From Coniochaeta sp. PMI_546 (taxonomy: Eukaryota > Ascomycota > Sordariomycetes > Coniochaetales > Coniochaetaceae): a stretch of DNA of 64,000 nucleotides. Position 1 is the stretch's first letter, and each line of letters opens with the position of its first letter. The position numbers and the translations under genes were made by a program. Under the pieces are notes generated by a model. It saw only the letters and a list, made by a program, of their open reading frames with translations, was not told where the DNA came from and made no database searches. This document shows, piece by piece, positions 1 to 11,004 of the stretch. The DNA is taken from positions 36,118 through 100,117 of the forward strand of contig MU271166.1 of the NCBI GenBank assembly GCA_021432605.1, in the 5' to 3' direction.

Positions 1-836
1 TGAACTTGGATTGCCCTATCTATGCGGAAGACATGACATGCAATGGTCCTGTTGGAGGAACAGGTCTGATAAATGGAACTGTTGTGGCAACCGAGTGACA
101 AGCCTTTGAAACAAAGAAGACGAGGTGATCAGGTTACTGTAGGTAGCACCCATTGAGCCTCGAAATCATGGACCATGTACATTCGCATTAGCCCTTTATG
201 TCAGGTTAAGGGCTCACTGAGAATGGTATGCCTCGAGGGCGTGGATTTCCGATGATTAACATCAGCCCCTTTAATAGCTCTGTTTCACATTGCCTTAGAG
301 TTCCTAAACGCGGCATCAAACGCTATTGCGGCAAGAAATAGAACGAACATTCTACAAACATCAAGGGAAAGTCGAACAGTATTAAGGATTCAGGAGTTTC
401 CGCATCACCTGCGAAGCATGCATCCACAGACAGTCTACTAAGCACTGCCTGCATACCTGTTAGTGTCAAGGTGCGGAGTTTAGCGAAAGCTGGGTCTCCT
501 TCTTTTGGCACCAGATTAGCAGTTCCTTATCACGGACATGGGTCGGCACCTTACTCAATACAGCAGGTCGTCGTGCCCTCATCGTCATCACATGTTGCTC
601 TAACCATGTATCCCCACTTTGCAGAAACGATTATCTAGAACACGTTTACTTGCTTCAATTTCATATAAATTCTTCGATGGAAGCTGGCCCGGGTCACTGT
701 TGATCGGCCTTAGGGGTACATGATGTCTACAGTCTAACTATATCCTCGAGTGACGGCCGACAAACGGTATTTATGACCCCGACTCCGATTGAACTCGTAC
801 CAAATTTGGCCTGTTGCTCTTCAGGGCGACTTGACA
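1..836. other. Left-edge intergenic region
   Basis: No supported gene is seen here. The short open frames lack homology cues and proper context. An ATATAAAT element near 663–670 lies about 170 bp upstream of the RNase T2 start and could be part of its promoter. Confidence 0.5.
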
Positions 837-1820
837 ATGATCAGTGCTAGTAGATGTCTCGCCAAAGTCGCGATTCTAGGTTTGCTTGTCCAAGACAGCT
901 CCGCTGGCCTATACCCCAATACAAGCGCTCTTAACCACACATGCGTACTGCAAACTCCTGTGCTTTCTTGCACTGCCATGGCAGACGAATCCAAGGTGGA
1001 TAGCTGCTGTGCCGAGACGTTTGGTGGTTTAGTGCTAGCAACTCAACTCTGGCAGACCTACACGGGCTCTGAGAGCGCAGGACAAATCAACCCGAAAGAC
1101 AGCTGGACAATCCACGGACTATGGCCTGACTTTTGTAACGGCTCTTATACGCAATACTGCGATCTATCACGTCAATACGATCCCTTGCCGTTTCCGAATA
1201 CGACAACGGGTACCCCATCTGGGACCACTGTCAGACCTTGGACAGGAACCTCCATCGGCAATTTCTTGAAGCCATTCGGAAAGCTTGACCTTCTTGCATT
1301 CATGAACAAGTTCTGGATCGCGCAAAACCAGCCCAATTCGGATTTTTGGGGCCACGAATTCAGTAAGCACGCGACCTGCTTCAGTTCGTTCGATGTCGAG
1401 TGCTACGGTCCGGAATATGTACAGCATCAGGACGTGGTGGACTTCTTCGAGACTGCTGTTGCTTACTACCAAAATCTGCCAACTTGGGGCTGGCTGCGCG
1501 CCAAAGATATCGTACCCAGTAACAAGAGCGCCTTCAGTTTGACCGATATCCAGGCCGCTCTGACCGAAGGTTTCGGCAAAACGCCGTATATTTTGTGCTC
1601 CGGCCCAGCATATAACACCACCGCAGCCGGCAAGGGAAGTGGCGATCAGGGAAAGACAGTCTTGAGCGAGGTGTGGTACTACCACTACGTATTCGGACGC
1701 GTTCAAAAAAGTCAAGCACTGAGAGTCAACGCTGATGTTGTTGGAGGTGCGTTGACTAACTGTGCCACCACTGCTGAAGCCGTTTGGTACTATGAGAGGA
1801 GCCTTGGTTCTGAGGCGTGA
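837..1820 (+). CDS. Secreted RNase T2 family ribonuclease
   Basis: Single-exon gene of 327 aa. RNase T2 enzymes are secreted acid endoribonucleases that cleave RNA through 2',3'-cyclic phosphates. Both conserved active-site segments are present: CAS I TIHGLWPD (catalytic His about residue 93) and CAS II WGHEFSKHATC (His173, Glu174, Lys177, His178). Paired Cys residues and several N-glycosylation sequons fit an extracellular protein. The frame is open upstream to 789, but only from a TTG. The ATG at 837 starts a hydrophobic signal peptide (about residues 1–24), so it is the chosen start. The 238-aa frame on the other strand across this gene is a shadow. Family assignment is secure; the biological role (nutrient scavenging or cytotoxic secreted RNase) cannot be told from sequence. 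Confidence 0.95.
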   Translation: MISASRCLAKVAILGLLVQDSSAGLYPNTSALNHTCVLQTPVLSCTAMADESKVDSCCAETFGGLVLATQLWQTYTGSESAGQINPKDSWTIHGLWPDFCNGSYTQYCDLSRQYDPLPFPNTTTGTPSGTTVRPWTGTSIGNFLKPFGKLDLLAFMNKFWIAQNQPNSDFWGHEFSKHATCFSSFDVECYGPEYVQHQDVVDFFETAVAYYQNLPTWGWLRAKDIVPSNKSAFSLTDIQAALTEGFGKTPYILCSGPAYNTTAAGKGSGDQGKTVLSEVWYYHYVFGRVQKSQALRVNADVVGGALTNCATTAEAVWYYERSLGSEA

Positions 1821-2089
1821 AATATCAGCATGATGGCTGGATACCAAAGGCAGTTCATACCTCATGTTCCCTAATATAGTCAACGATACATATCCCTCGC
1901 ATACACAGTCATTTCGTCGAACATGGCCATCCGGAGCCTCTCAAGCCAATGAGATCCCCGGTCGCATGGTAACTAGGTGCCAGAAATCGACTTCTTAAAC
2001 GAAAAACACATCTCGTTCGACTCGATAGAAAACTATGACGATATTGGTGTTCAGAAACTTCTATCACTGACCCGTCATGTAACAGTGTT

Positions 2090-4444
2090 TCAGGCACCAG
2101 GCTGCGGCCACGGGTCTAGCACAACTTCGGTTCCCGTTAACACAAATGTAATATTCGCTGCTCTTGGCTGGTCTAGTTGTAGCGCGTATGTTCCAGGGTA
2201 TAAGATACGACTACCCGTCTCGTCCACACGTGCTAGACTGCCTAGAGTCCAAGGCAAAGAGGCGAGTTGACTCTGTCCTGCCTTGATGCTGAACAAGCGT
2301 TTGTACGTAACCAACGTCTTGATCGGAAACGGGGCCGGGCCGAAATTACCATTTATGAACGCCAGTGCAACATAGTCTGAGCTGTACGAGCCCGTGTTTG
2401 TCACGGTGATCGGCAGAGGATGGAACGGGCACCGATCGAGATACACCTCGGCGCACGTATTGATCAACGCTTGGATAGAGAAGTTGGCAGGGAAGTCTCC
2501 TATCTCAATGGTGAAGTTGGTGTAGTGTAGTCCGTGCCCGAAAGGGAAAATCGCACCTTGATACCAGCGATAGGTGCGTCCCGGATATGACCCTGAGGGC
2601 CTCAAGGCCATATTGGTTTGTGGCGCTTTCTTCGTGTAGTCAGCCGGATACATTGTCATCGGCAGTCGCCCGGCCGGAGCTACAGCCCCAGTAATGATTT
2701 GCATCACAGCCGTCCCGCCATCCTGGCCGGGATATCCGGCCCAAATGATTGCTTGCACATGTGGTATTTCTAGAAGCGGCGTGTCGTCGACATGACTGCC
2801 CATCTTGACGACGACCATGGGTTTTTCGAGTTCTGCAAACTTCTTGATCATGTTGACCTGGCTGCTAGGCCACGATATCGATGTGCGATCGGTGCTTTCC
2901 TTTTCGACTGTGTTATCAATACCTCCAAAGTAAATAATGACCTTGGACTTCTGCGCCGCAGCCACTGCGGCGGAAGCGTCAAAGCTCTCTTGAGCAATCG
3001 GTCCCGGTGCATAGTTAACCGTCATTCCCATCTGCTTGGCTGCCCAGACAGAATCGTGATTGAAGGGCGGTGATCCGCTGTATCCGCCAAGCATCTCATC
3101 GGCTCGATTCGCCCAGAATCCTATCATGGCCACAGCGTTGCCCGGTCCCGTAGTATTCAATGGCAACAGGTTGTCGTTCTTTAGTAACACAATGCCTTCT
3201 AGCGCTGCCTTCAAAGCAAGATCTCGGGCCCGGGGCGTGTTGACGTCCGACGCTCCGAGATTGCGGTATGTGTCATTAGGCCCATTGAAGTAACCTGCTC
3301 TGATCAGACCCTGGTATTGTCTTGATATCATCTTATCGAGGGTAGCTTGAGTGAACTGCCTTTGACTGAATGCGGCAGTCGGGTCTGGAGCTGTACCGCC
3401 GCTTGCCCAACAAATGTTGTCAGTCCCTGCTTGAAAGGCTGCTCCAATAGCTTGTGCATAGCTTGACTTGTATCGGTGGCCGCCACTGGCATTGCCGAGA
3501 TAATAAACAGCGTCACAGTCACTAACTATGTATTGATTTTCATCGGTCCAGTTCCAGTGCTTCCGCAAGATGGTGTCCATCAAATAGGAGTTCGCGCATG
3601 CTGGCACGCCATTGACCGCATTATACGAGCACATGACTGATCCGGCTTTCGCGTCTCGGGCGCAGCCTTGGAATGGGGGTAAGTAGTATTCAGCCAAGTC
3701 TTGGGTTGAAACTTTGGCATCGAAGTTGAATCGCGTTGTGGTGCCGGCAGCCTCGAGGTCGTAGGCTGCAAAGTGCTTGCAAGTTGCAACAACCCTGAGT
3801 GTCGACGAAGTACCTTGCATGCCGCGGATAAAAGCCTCGGCAAATCTGCTGTTCCGGAGCGCATCTTCGCCTGGTGTCTCATGCCCTCTACCCCATCTAG
3901 GGTCTCTGAAAGGGTTGATGTCAGGAGTCCAAAAGTCTAGGTGGGCTCGGCCGTTGTTCGCAAACGCTCGGGCTTCGGTACTGATAACGATTCCAATCTG
4001 CTCAACGAGATCATCATCAAATGCAGCGCCGGTCGTGATTGCCTGCGGAAACTGCGTAGCCACATTGAAGTCACCACCCCAAGTGATACCCCGATTGTGT
4101 GCTACTCCGTGAAGAGCCTCGTTCCACCACTGGTATGCGCTCAGCCCAAGCTTTTGAAATCCCGGCGAATTACTGTGCGATATTCATGTTAGATATTGAA
4201 CATTCACGAAGATTTTAGCCCTTCAGAGTCGAGGCCATGTTAGAACCAACTTCACCAAGTTTGCAAGCTTGTCTATGTTGGTCATCGAAGCCACAAGAGC
4301 CGTGGCCCTGGCGGATGTTGCCGCTGAGCTATTGCACACCAAGTTCGACTTCAGGGGTCCATTGACGCAGTCCGGATATACTAGGCCCGCAGCCGTTGAT
4401 GTTGGGAGGAAGGCAGCTGCGAGACATGCCGCAAGAGTTGCCAT
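2090..4444 (-). CDS. Secreted GH3 beta-xylosidase
   Basis: Two exons, 4444–4251 and 4172–2090, around a 78-bp intron (GTTGGT..CACAG). The product is about 758 aa, normal for fungal GH3 beta-xylosidases, which release xylose from xylo-oligosaccharides. The first about 20 residues form a signal peptide. The splice restores a conserved stretch, NSPGFQKLGLSAYQWWNEALHG. Further family marks are WGRGHETPGEDA, the CKHFAAYD loop (about residue 197) and the nucleophile motif VSDCDAV (Asp about residue 283), followed by the GH3 C-terminal and fibronectin-III-like domains ending near the C-terminus. It lies tail-to-tail with the RNase T2 gene. No obvious GGCTAA XlnR-type site was seen in the first few hundred bases upstream. 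Beta-xylosidase is preferred over beta-glucosidase because of the SDCDAV and YQWWNEALHG motifs; side activity on alpha-L-arabinosides is possible. Confidence 0.93.
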
Positions 4445-5503
4445 CGTACCCGAGTGCAGGCAAGAACGACGTGGAAGGAGGCAAGGACACAGTATGTACG
4501 CCGCGTATATGGTGCGAGCAAGAACAGAGAGTGTCTTAAAACTATGTGAACTTTCTGACGAACATAACATTTCATCGCCCCGGACTTATATCGGTTGTGT
4601 GGACTGTATGAACGGCCCCGGTTGTTCCACGTCGATACCAATGTCTTCCGTAGCATTCAACTCGTTCGAGTCAACCATCCGGGCTGGAGGCTGGTATTGC
4701 TTTCTATTATGTTGACCCATGTAGAGCAGAAGGTACCCGATGCTGGTGGATGGCATGGTTGATGCTTGACCGGCAGACGTCGTTGAGCTACCCTGTTTTG
4801 CCAGGTGGACGATGGGATGCATATTAAACTCGATAGTGGCGCCAACCCTTTCCCCCGCGTAGTCCAGATAGCCCTATGATCTACAGCGGGGTGCGTATGT
4901 CGCAGGATTTCTAGCAAGTAGAAGTCGGAACGACATGTTATCGACTGCCGAACATCCATTTCAGCCGCCGTTGAGGCGTCTGACTTCCTAACCAATGTCG
5001 GCGGTTTTTTCCCGCAGCGGATCACACTCCGCACAAAGCCCCGCTCCATATCGGCATGAGATGTGACAGTGTATGTGCTCGTCACGGTCGTTCTCCATCT
5101 AAGCTGGTATCCTCGGACGATGGCACCCTGCAGGTGTGACCCATATCCGTCCGAAGTCCTCAGGAGTGATAGTTCACGTACCAGTGGCGACAAAGCCGGC
5201 ATTGTATCCAATCGAGGGAACTGCGAAGCCGGCACATTCTCACCATACTCTGGCCCAGGCAGTACAAGGGGTCCAATAAGTACTGTTCATAGGTTGGCCA
5301 ATCAGTGTAGAGGAGCTTTGGTTGATACTTCTGTGGCACATGTTGCCACATTCCCTGTGGTCTTCAGTTGATATTTGTCCATATGACTGGCATGCTTCTG
5401 GCCGAAGCCACAACCGCCGAAGGCACGAATCAGATCTCCAAGTAATCATGCAATCTTCTAGCGGTCTATGCCATCCAGTTTGCTGTGTGCTATGCGTCCT
5501 CCG
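4445..5503. other. Intergenic region between GH3 and DUF6601 genes
   Basis: About 1.06 kb. It holds a 192-codon minus-strand open frame (4657–5235) with no recognisable domain, no conserved motif and no supporting splice pattern, so it is not called as a gene. The part next to 4444 should contain the beta-xylosidase promoter. Confidence 0.45.
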
Positions 5504-6734
5504 TCACCAAATCATCCCATGGCTTTTCTCTCCAGCATTGACATCACCTCTCTTCTTTCTGTGTCTGACTGACTTGGCCCAAACAAGGTCTTTTGCACCC
5601 ATGATCAATATACCCAAAGTGGCAGTAGAGATCACAGCGGCAATGAGACAGACGACGGCCACTGGAAAGTATGCAGCAACGGTTATAAAAGCATCCCAGC
5701 GATGATCCACCCCGTCTGGACCAGCTACAGCCTGAAGGGTGACCTGCATTGAGTTGAGGACGACGGAAAGAACGACAAATATTGTAATGATCGGCGCAAG
5801 TATATGCGATAGATATGAGCCCCATTGGGGATGAATGTGAAAGTATGCCAGCTTCCCACGAAACAGCATGGCAGTCTTGTTGAGGCGCGACAGCCGCAGC
5901 TCGCCGTAGTGGAAGCGGCGACAAACATATGCGTCGCCGACGTCCTTGAAAGGCGCGATAAAGTTACAGAACTCCTCGTACGACGGGTGCTCACCATTGG
6001 GCTTCTTTGGGATAAGCTTCTTTTCACATGCCTCGGTGAAGTCGATTTCATACTGAATCAGATAGTAGTAGCTACGCAGGAACCCTACAGCAGCGCTGTA
6101 GACCTTTGCTTCCGCTTGTTCGACAAAGTCCCAAAAGGCCCGAGTGTAGAAGTATGCTGGGATGGGCTTGATAAATATGCGCTCGTAGTACCAAAGCAGG
6201 TGCAAGCCGGGGTGTTCATCCAGCAAAATTTCGCGTCCATGGGCCTTTTGGTGGTGCAGAGGCATAATGTGGCGGTGCGACGGCGTTTGGACCTAGTGAA
6301 GCCGCGGTTTGTCAGTTTAACGAGTCCTCTCGGCACTAATTTGTCTCCTAGGAATAGTACCGTGTCCGTTGGAAACAAGCGGGACAATCGGAGAGACTCA
6401 CAAATACATATTTCATGAACGGCAAGATGCCATCGAGTTCTGCAGTGAGATGAGACCTTCGCAGATACCTCAGCAATTCTTCTTGAACTTGAATGGTAGC
6501 AGGAGGGGGGGTTCCTGTGGGGAGGCCAATTCGAGGCTGGCCTGGCAGATATGGTTTGCTCGGATCCGCGGCGATTAGGAGTTTGCGTGGTGCTGAGCCC
6601 GCGACAGGTACAGTATGGACTTGAAGGAGTTCGCTCAGGTCATTCCGTAATCCCTGGAAAGGGTTGCCCGCGGTGTTATGGGGTGTTATTGTGGACGTCC
6701 CGCCCGTGATGGCAGCCCCGTTCGGACTGGCCAT
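5504..6734 (-). CDS. DUF6601-like fungal membrane protein
   Basis: Two exons, 6734–6402 and 6292–5504, with a 109-bp intron (GTGAGT..CTAG), giving about 373 aa. The N-terminal ~90 residues are Pro/Thr/Ser rich. The central domain contains TPSHRHIMPLHHQ, the segment LLWYYERIFIKPIP and KPNGEHPSYEEFCNFI. I associate this pattern with the uncharacterised fungal family DUF6601. Two hydrophobic segments near the C-terminus (around LAPIITIFVVLSVVLNSM and PVAVVCLIAAVISTATLGIL) predict a membrane anchor, followed by a basic tail. The ATG at 6734 is chosen because the longer frame begins at GTG. Function is unknown. The exon join is well supported because it restores the conserved His-rich segment; the family name is from memory. 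Confidence 0.82.
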
Positions 6735-7691
6735 CGGTGTGAGGTCAAAGGGCACAAGGGTATTCAGCACAACGGGAGGACGGCGATAAAGGAAGTGCAG
6801 CAGCCACTGTGCGATGTTGTGGAATTTCACAGGTCGGAACCAAAGTGTTGTCCTGCGACGCTCTGAAAAGTAGATTTAACACGACGGTCACCGCAGAGGA
6901 GATAAAAAGACGACGCGTGGTCGTCAGGCAGTGATGTTGATCGGGGCGTTTATCGCCTGCAGCCTGCCGAAGACGCCTCGCAGCGGTTTGACTTGGGTGG
7001 CTGGGAAAGGAGTGGTGCAGCTGAAGCTATCCAATAAGCGACCCAATGAGTGGTCGCCCTGCCTGTAGTCCAAGGACAGCGGCTATCGGGCCAATGATCA
7101 CACTTAAAGGTCTACAATAGAGAGTTACCTGCTTGCCTCGAAACCTGAATCTCAACCACATGGATTTGAGATAATTCAGTCCAGGAAAGTCGCTGCCTCC
7201 TCCCATGAGCAGCACTGGAAACCGCCTTTATCACCAGGCAGCTACATAATCAGTGAAGGATCTCCGACAATCGGTAGTGTTTCGAGGTTTCTACACTGAC
7301 TGCATCGGGTTTAAGACGCCACATAACACAGAGGATTCAAGGGTCCTAGGGTAGTCCTCAGGTCCTCAAATTGTGTCTGGTGTGTAGGGTTGCAGTAGTG
7401 TCATTTCTGCACGTTGCCTAGTCGATAAATCGTGATTCGTGTCGGAGCTGCAATGGGTACGTATCGACCATCTCTTGACACAAGTAGTAGGTCGCGAAGC
7501 CGTCTCCGAACAGCCTGTCTTACGCAGTGGGATAATGACACCCATTGGCTCGTTCCATGGGACCTGGCATCAGGCGAGCTACCTCGGCCCTATCGCAATC
7601 CCCATGGCGGAACTTTGTAAAACATGACCAGATGTCCTGCTGACTGAGACTGGACAGAAACGGCATCTCACAAACGCCAATCGAGTCGATG

Positions 7692-7716
7692 TCGGCCGCT
7701 TCCAGGAAGCGGCCGA
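7692..7716. repeat. Perfect 12-bp inverted repeat with 1-nt centre
   Basis: TCGGCCGCTTCC and its exact reverse complement flank a single A. A GC-rich palindrome of this length would form a very stable hairpin in single-stranded DNA or RNA, or act as a dimeric binding site. No gene start lies within 1 kb on either side, so its role is unknown. Confidence 0.8.
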
Positions 7717-8065
7717 TATCCGCATTGGACGATGCTCGAGGACATTGCTTCGCAAGCCGATGGAAAGAGTTGTTATGATTCACAGACCACCACAAAGCGC
7801 GAGGATGTCAGCTCGAAGGTGACCGTGCGGACGACGTATAGCGGGTCGAACTGTATGCTTGGTTCCAGAGACCCGCCACGGACCTTGTCAAAGAGGGTTA
7901 TCATAGCCAGGCTTGCACCCTGCTTTGTTTCGTACATCGATGGTAGGGTCCGATCTGTATATGGAGGGCACGATAGTCAGACATAGTGTCAGAAAGCACG
8001 ATAAACACGAACCAACTTCAACATTGATACGAGACACACAATGATTGACAACAAGTTCGGGTGGG

Positions 8066-8084
8066 TTTTTTTTTTTTTTTTTTT
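8066..8084 (+). repeat. Homopolymer T tract (19 nt)
   Basis: A run of 19 T in a gene-free stretch. It may be a poly(A) relic of a retroposed transcript on the minus strand or simply a microsatellite. Its length is also prone to assembly error. Confidence 0.7.
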
Positions 8085-8555
8085 GGGCGAGGTCCAAGAG
8101 ACATACCTTGACGCGTCCAGTGTTGACGTAGACAGCCAGCCGCAAGTGCCTGTATCCTGCATCTACCCCTACTCTCTTGTCGTTATTCGATTCCCGCCCT
8201 CGCCCAGGAATCAGTGAATATGCGCAAAGATGTTATCGCAAAGCGGCGGGATCCTATTTGTGACGAGTTTGTCGGCCAAGCTAGTGCTCGCTTAGGACAG
8301 CTCGATCCAGATGCCGTTGCCTTGGACTTCTTCGGATACCACCTCGTGTCGGCATGATGTTCAGATTATCGTTGTGTTAAGACGCCGTGATGACAAGTAG
8401 ATCGAGCTCGACACGAAGAGGCGCACGGCAACGGTCGAAGCAAAGGAAGAGTCGGTCCCGCGTACATTATGAAGAGAGAACGGGAATGGTTAGCGTGGAT
8501 GTGGGATAATCATCGGTTCAACTTCGGGATTATCTATTGAGCCGTGAGGGAGGAC

Positions 8556-8583
8556 TTACCTAAGGTAAGGTACCTAAGGTAGG
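8556..8583. repeat. ACCTAAGGTA short palindromic repeats
   Basis: Two overlapping small inverted repeats of the type TTACCT-A-AGGTAA and TACCT-A-AGGTA occur back to back. Short motifs of this kind are scattered in many ascomycete intergenic regions. No function is inferred. Confidence 0.6.
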
Positions 8584-9640
8584 CAGTACAGGACACGGCG
8601 GGGTAGCATCTTGGAGTCACACATGAGGGGGCGATGAAGTACAACCTACCTATGCTTTCATCTTACCTTGACAACTGTGCCGGCCAGGCCAACGCATCTT
8701 GGCTGCCTTCAACGTGCTGCCCCATACTGCCGCGTATCGCGGCTGTCAGTTATTATCGGGCTTTCGGCCGACGCTGCAGATTGAGGATGCATCGCTGCCG
8801 TGCGCACGTTTATATTGCTGGAAGGCGACCAGGAGGGAGGAGCACTCAGGACAGAGCACGGACTCGTAACCTAGAAAATGGCAACCAGTACGCAATTAGC
8901 AACAATAATTTCTGCAAGGCTGCATCGGGGTTATGATCGAAGAGGCGTTGACGACGTCGAGATCCTGGTTCCATTACTGAATAATGGGTAGGATGCATTG
9001 CCGTATGCATGCGCCGCAGTGACTTTGTCATCATCATCCAAAAATAAGCGATAATCCGGCCTACGACCACCTTCCCTTCTCACTCTCGTGCCATCGAAGT
9101 CAGACACTACGCCAGTCCGGCACAGGCAGTAATCGCCGATGCCACAGCCCAGGGGATGACGGTGTTTCATTCAGTTGGCCATCTGACGGCCATGATACCC
9201 AAAGGGTTAGGTATAGGCCGCACTTCATTCCTGTCTTTGACACACAAAGACCCATGCCTCGGCCGGATCCGAGGTTGCTATTGTTGACGATGTGTCTGTT
9301 TGTCGCTTCCAGCAACAGTAGGCAGCTAGATGTACGCGACCGCTGTGACCCAGTGCACGGCCGGCCAAAATGAACTATCGAATGCAAGCCCGGAACTCCT
9401 ACATGCGACATTTCGCAATGACCATTTGCTTACGGCTGACTACGCCGCGTCGTCGTAACTGGTGCGCACGCCTCTCGGCCAGATCAGGCCGTAACAAGCC
9501 GTCTCGTCAACCAAGCAACTCGGGGTCCGCACATCGCAACGGTGCTGAGTGCCGGCACAGATATACGATGTTCGTGTCTCCCTCTCTCTGCGCAAGAGGG
9601 CCATACTCAGACCACTGCTTCTACCACAAAGTGTTTCGCG

Positions 9641-10258
9641 ATGAAATTGGTCTCCAATGTTTTGTTTCTCCCGGTCTCTGCCCTGTGTGCACCAGTGGGT
9701 GTTGCTGTAAGCTATAGACAGGCTGTCCAGGTCTCATTCAACTCTATCACTGCCTCCGGGCCGGGTTGTCCTCAAGGGTCCATCACCACAGACGTCACCT
9801 CAGATGGTACCGCCTTCACCCTAGGCTTCGACAGGTATCAGACCATTGTCGGACCAGGCGTTGACGGGTCTAACCGAGAGAAGAACTGTGACATTTTTGT
9901 TTCTCTTCGGTATCCCCTTGGATGCACGTCTGCGGTGATCCAGACGATATATCATGGCTTCGCACAACTGGAGAACGGCGTTGCCGGAACGTTCCCGGCT
10001 ACCTATACCCTGTCTCCTGGTTCTACCACCAACAATCCGCCGCCTACCACGTTCCCTGCCAGCAGCTGGACCACTGGTGGAGTGTACACAAAGCAGGATA
10101 TTGTGACCGCCACGGAAAACATCCGCAATGCGAACCAGCGAGATGTGAGCCTCACCATCAGGACCCGGATCCTACTAAATGTCGCCAACTCGACAGTGGC
10201 TGGGACACTGACGGTTGATGACACTACCGTCGCTATCACTACAGCACAGCGTTGTTGA
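9641..10258 (+). CDS. Secreted DUF4360 protein
   Basis: Single exon, 205 aa. The ATG at 9641 opens a signal peptide (MKLVSNVLFLPVSALCAPVG), so upstream in-frame residues are excluded. The mature part shows the DUF4360 pattern: FNSITASGPGCPQGSITTDV, a FTLGFDRYQTIVGPGV segment, KNCDIFVSLRYPLGC, and a C-terminal DDTTVAITTAQRC ending in Cys. The evenly spaced Cys residues suggest disulfide bonds in a small beta-rich secreted protein. DUF4360 proteins are common and often multicopy in ascomycetes; their function is not established. No introns are needed. The Nudix gene follows in the same direction after about 750 bp. Confidence 0.9.
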   Translation: MKLVSNVLFLPVSALCAPVGVAVSYRQAVQVSFNSITASGPGCPQGSITTDVTSDGTAFTLGFDRYQTIVGPGVDGSNREKNCDIFVSLRYPLGCTSAVIQTIYHGFAQLENGVAGTFPATYTLSPGSTTNNPPPTTFPASSWTTGGVYTKQDIVTATENIRNANQRDVSLTIRTRILLNVANSTVAGTLTVDDTTVAITTAQRC

Positions 10259-11004
10259 AGAGTGAGTGGCATGCCGATATCGTCTGTATTTGGTCCGTAA
10301 CTAACCTGTTCTTCAGTTGTGTTTGGAATGTTGGGAAAGTTGTAAGAGTGGACAACTGGCGCTGGCGCACAAAATATCGTATAGCAAATGCTATGAGCTT
10401 TGTGGATGTTGCGTTGCCATGTACACAGCTAAAACCGTAAGAGGTTATGCTCATTGCCGTACAATGACTGCTGTCTTTATCTGGGGAGGCTGCCAACAAG
10501 CACCCGTCCCGTTCTGTATTGTAGCGAGTCATCCATATTAGACCAAAGCAAAGCGTGTAGTACAACTCACCGCTGTTGCCCGATACTAGCTGTCCCAGTC
10601 ACGGATGAACCCCGCTGTTTTCGTGAGGACCTACTGACAAGCCGCCCTGAGTCTTCGAGAACCAGGCCATATCGCTAGGGTATGCATTCTTGAGGTGTGA
10701 CTCGGACTTTTGAGGTTATGCAGTAAGTATAGTCAAGGTTTCTGCGAGACTCGTTCACGGTCGAGACGGGATGACTAACCGATTTCCATTTCTCGGGCGA
10801 CCAGCTGCATTCAACCGGGGTTCAGCCGGTGGGTCCCCTCTGCCCATCGTGGATTGCCATCGACGTCACTTCACCTCCTGCCCACTTTACACCGAACAGT
10901 TGGTACACTCTGGAGAGACTACACGTAGTCTTCACGCGTCACAATTAGCAGTCAGTTGAACAAGACAGTGCATATACCCCAGCCAAGCAGGTCAATTCTT
11001 TTAC
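10259..11004. other. Intergenic region
   Basis: No supported gene. It lies between two plus-strand genes and should contain the terminator of the DUF4360 gene and the promoter of the Nudix gene. Short frames here are not convincing. Confidence 0.5.

Larger units (their letters stand above)
6735..9640. other. Long gene-poor region
   Basis: About 2.9 kb without a supported gene. Open frames are all short and overlap one another. Visible structure: a perfect 12-bp inverted repeat at 7692–7716, a 19-nt T tract at 8066–8084, and ACCTAAGGTA-type repeats at 8556–8583. The right end should hold the promoter of the DUF4360 gene. Decayed coding sequence cannot be excluded. Confidence 0.45.

Noticed and set aside
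1167-1883. 238-codon minus-strand open frame
   Set aside because: It lies opposite the RNase T2 gene, which has clear catalytic motifs; the frame is a shadow.
4657-5235. 192-codon minus-strand open frame
   Set aside because: No motif, signal or splice support; composition unlike the neighbouring proteins. Left as intergenic.
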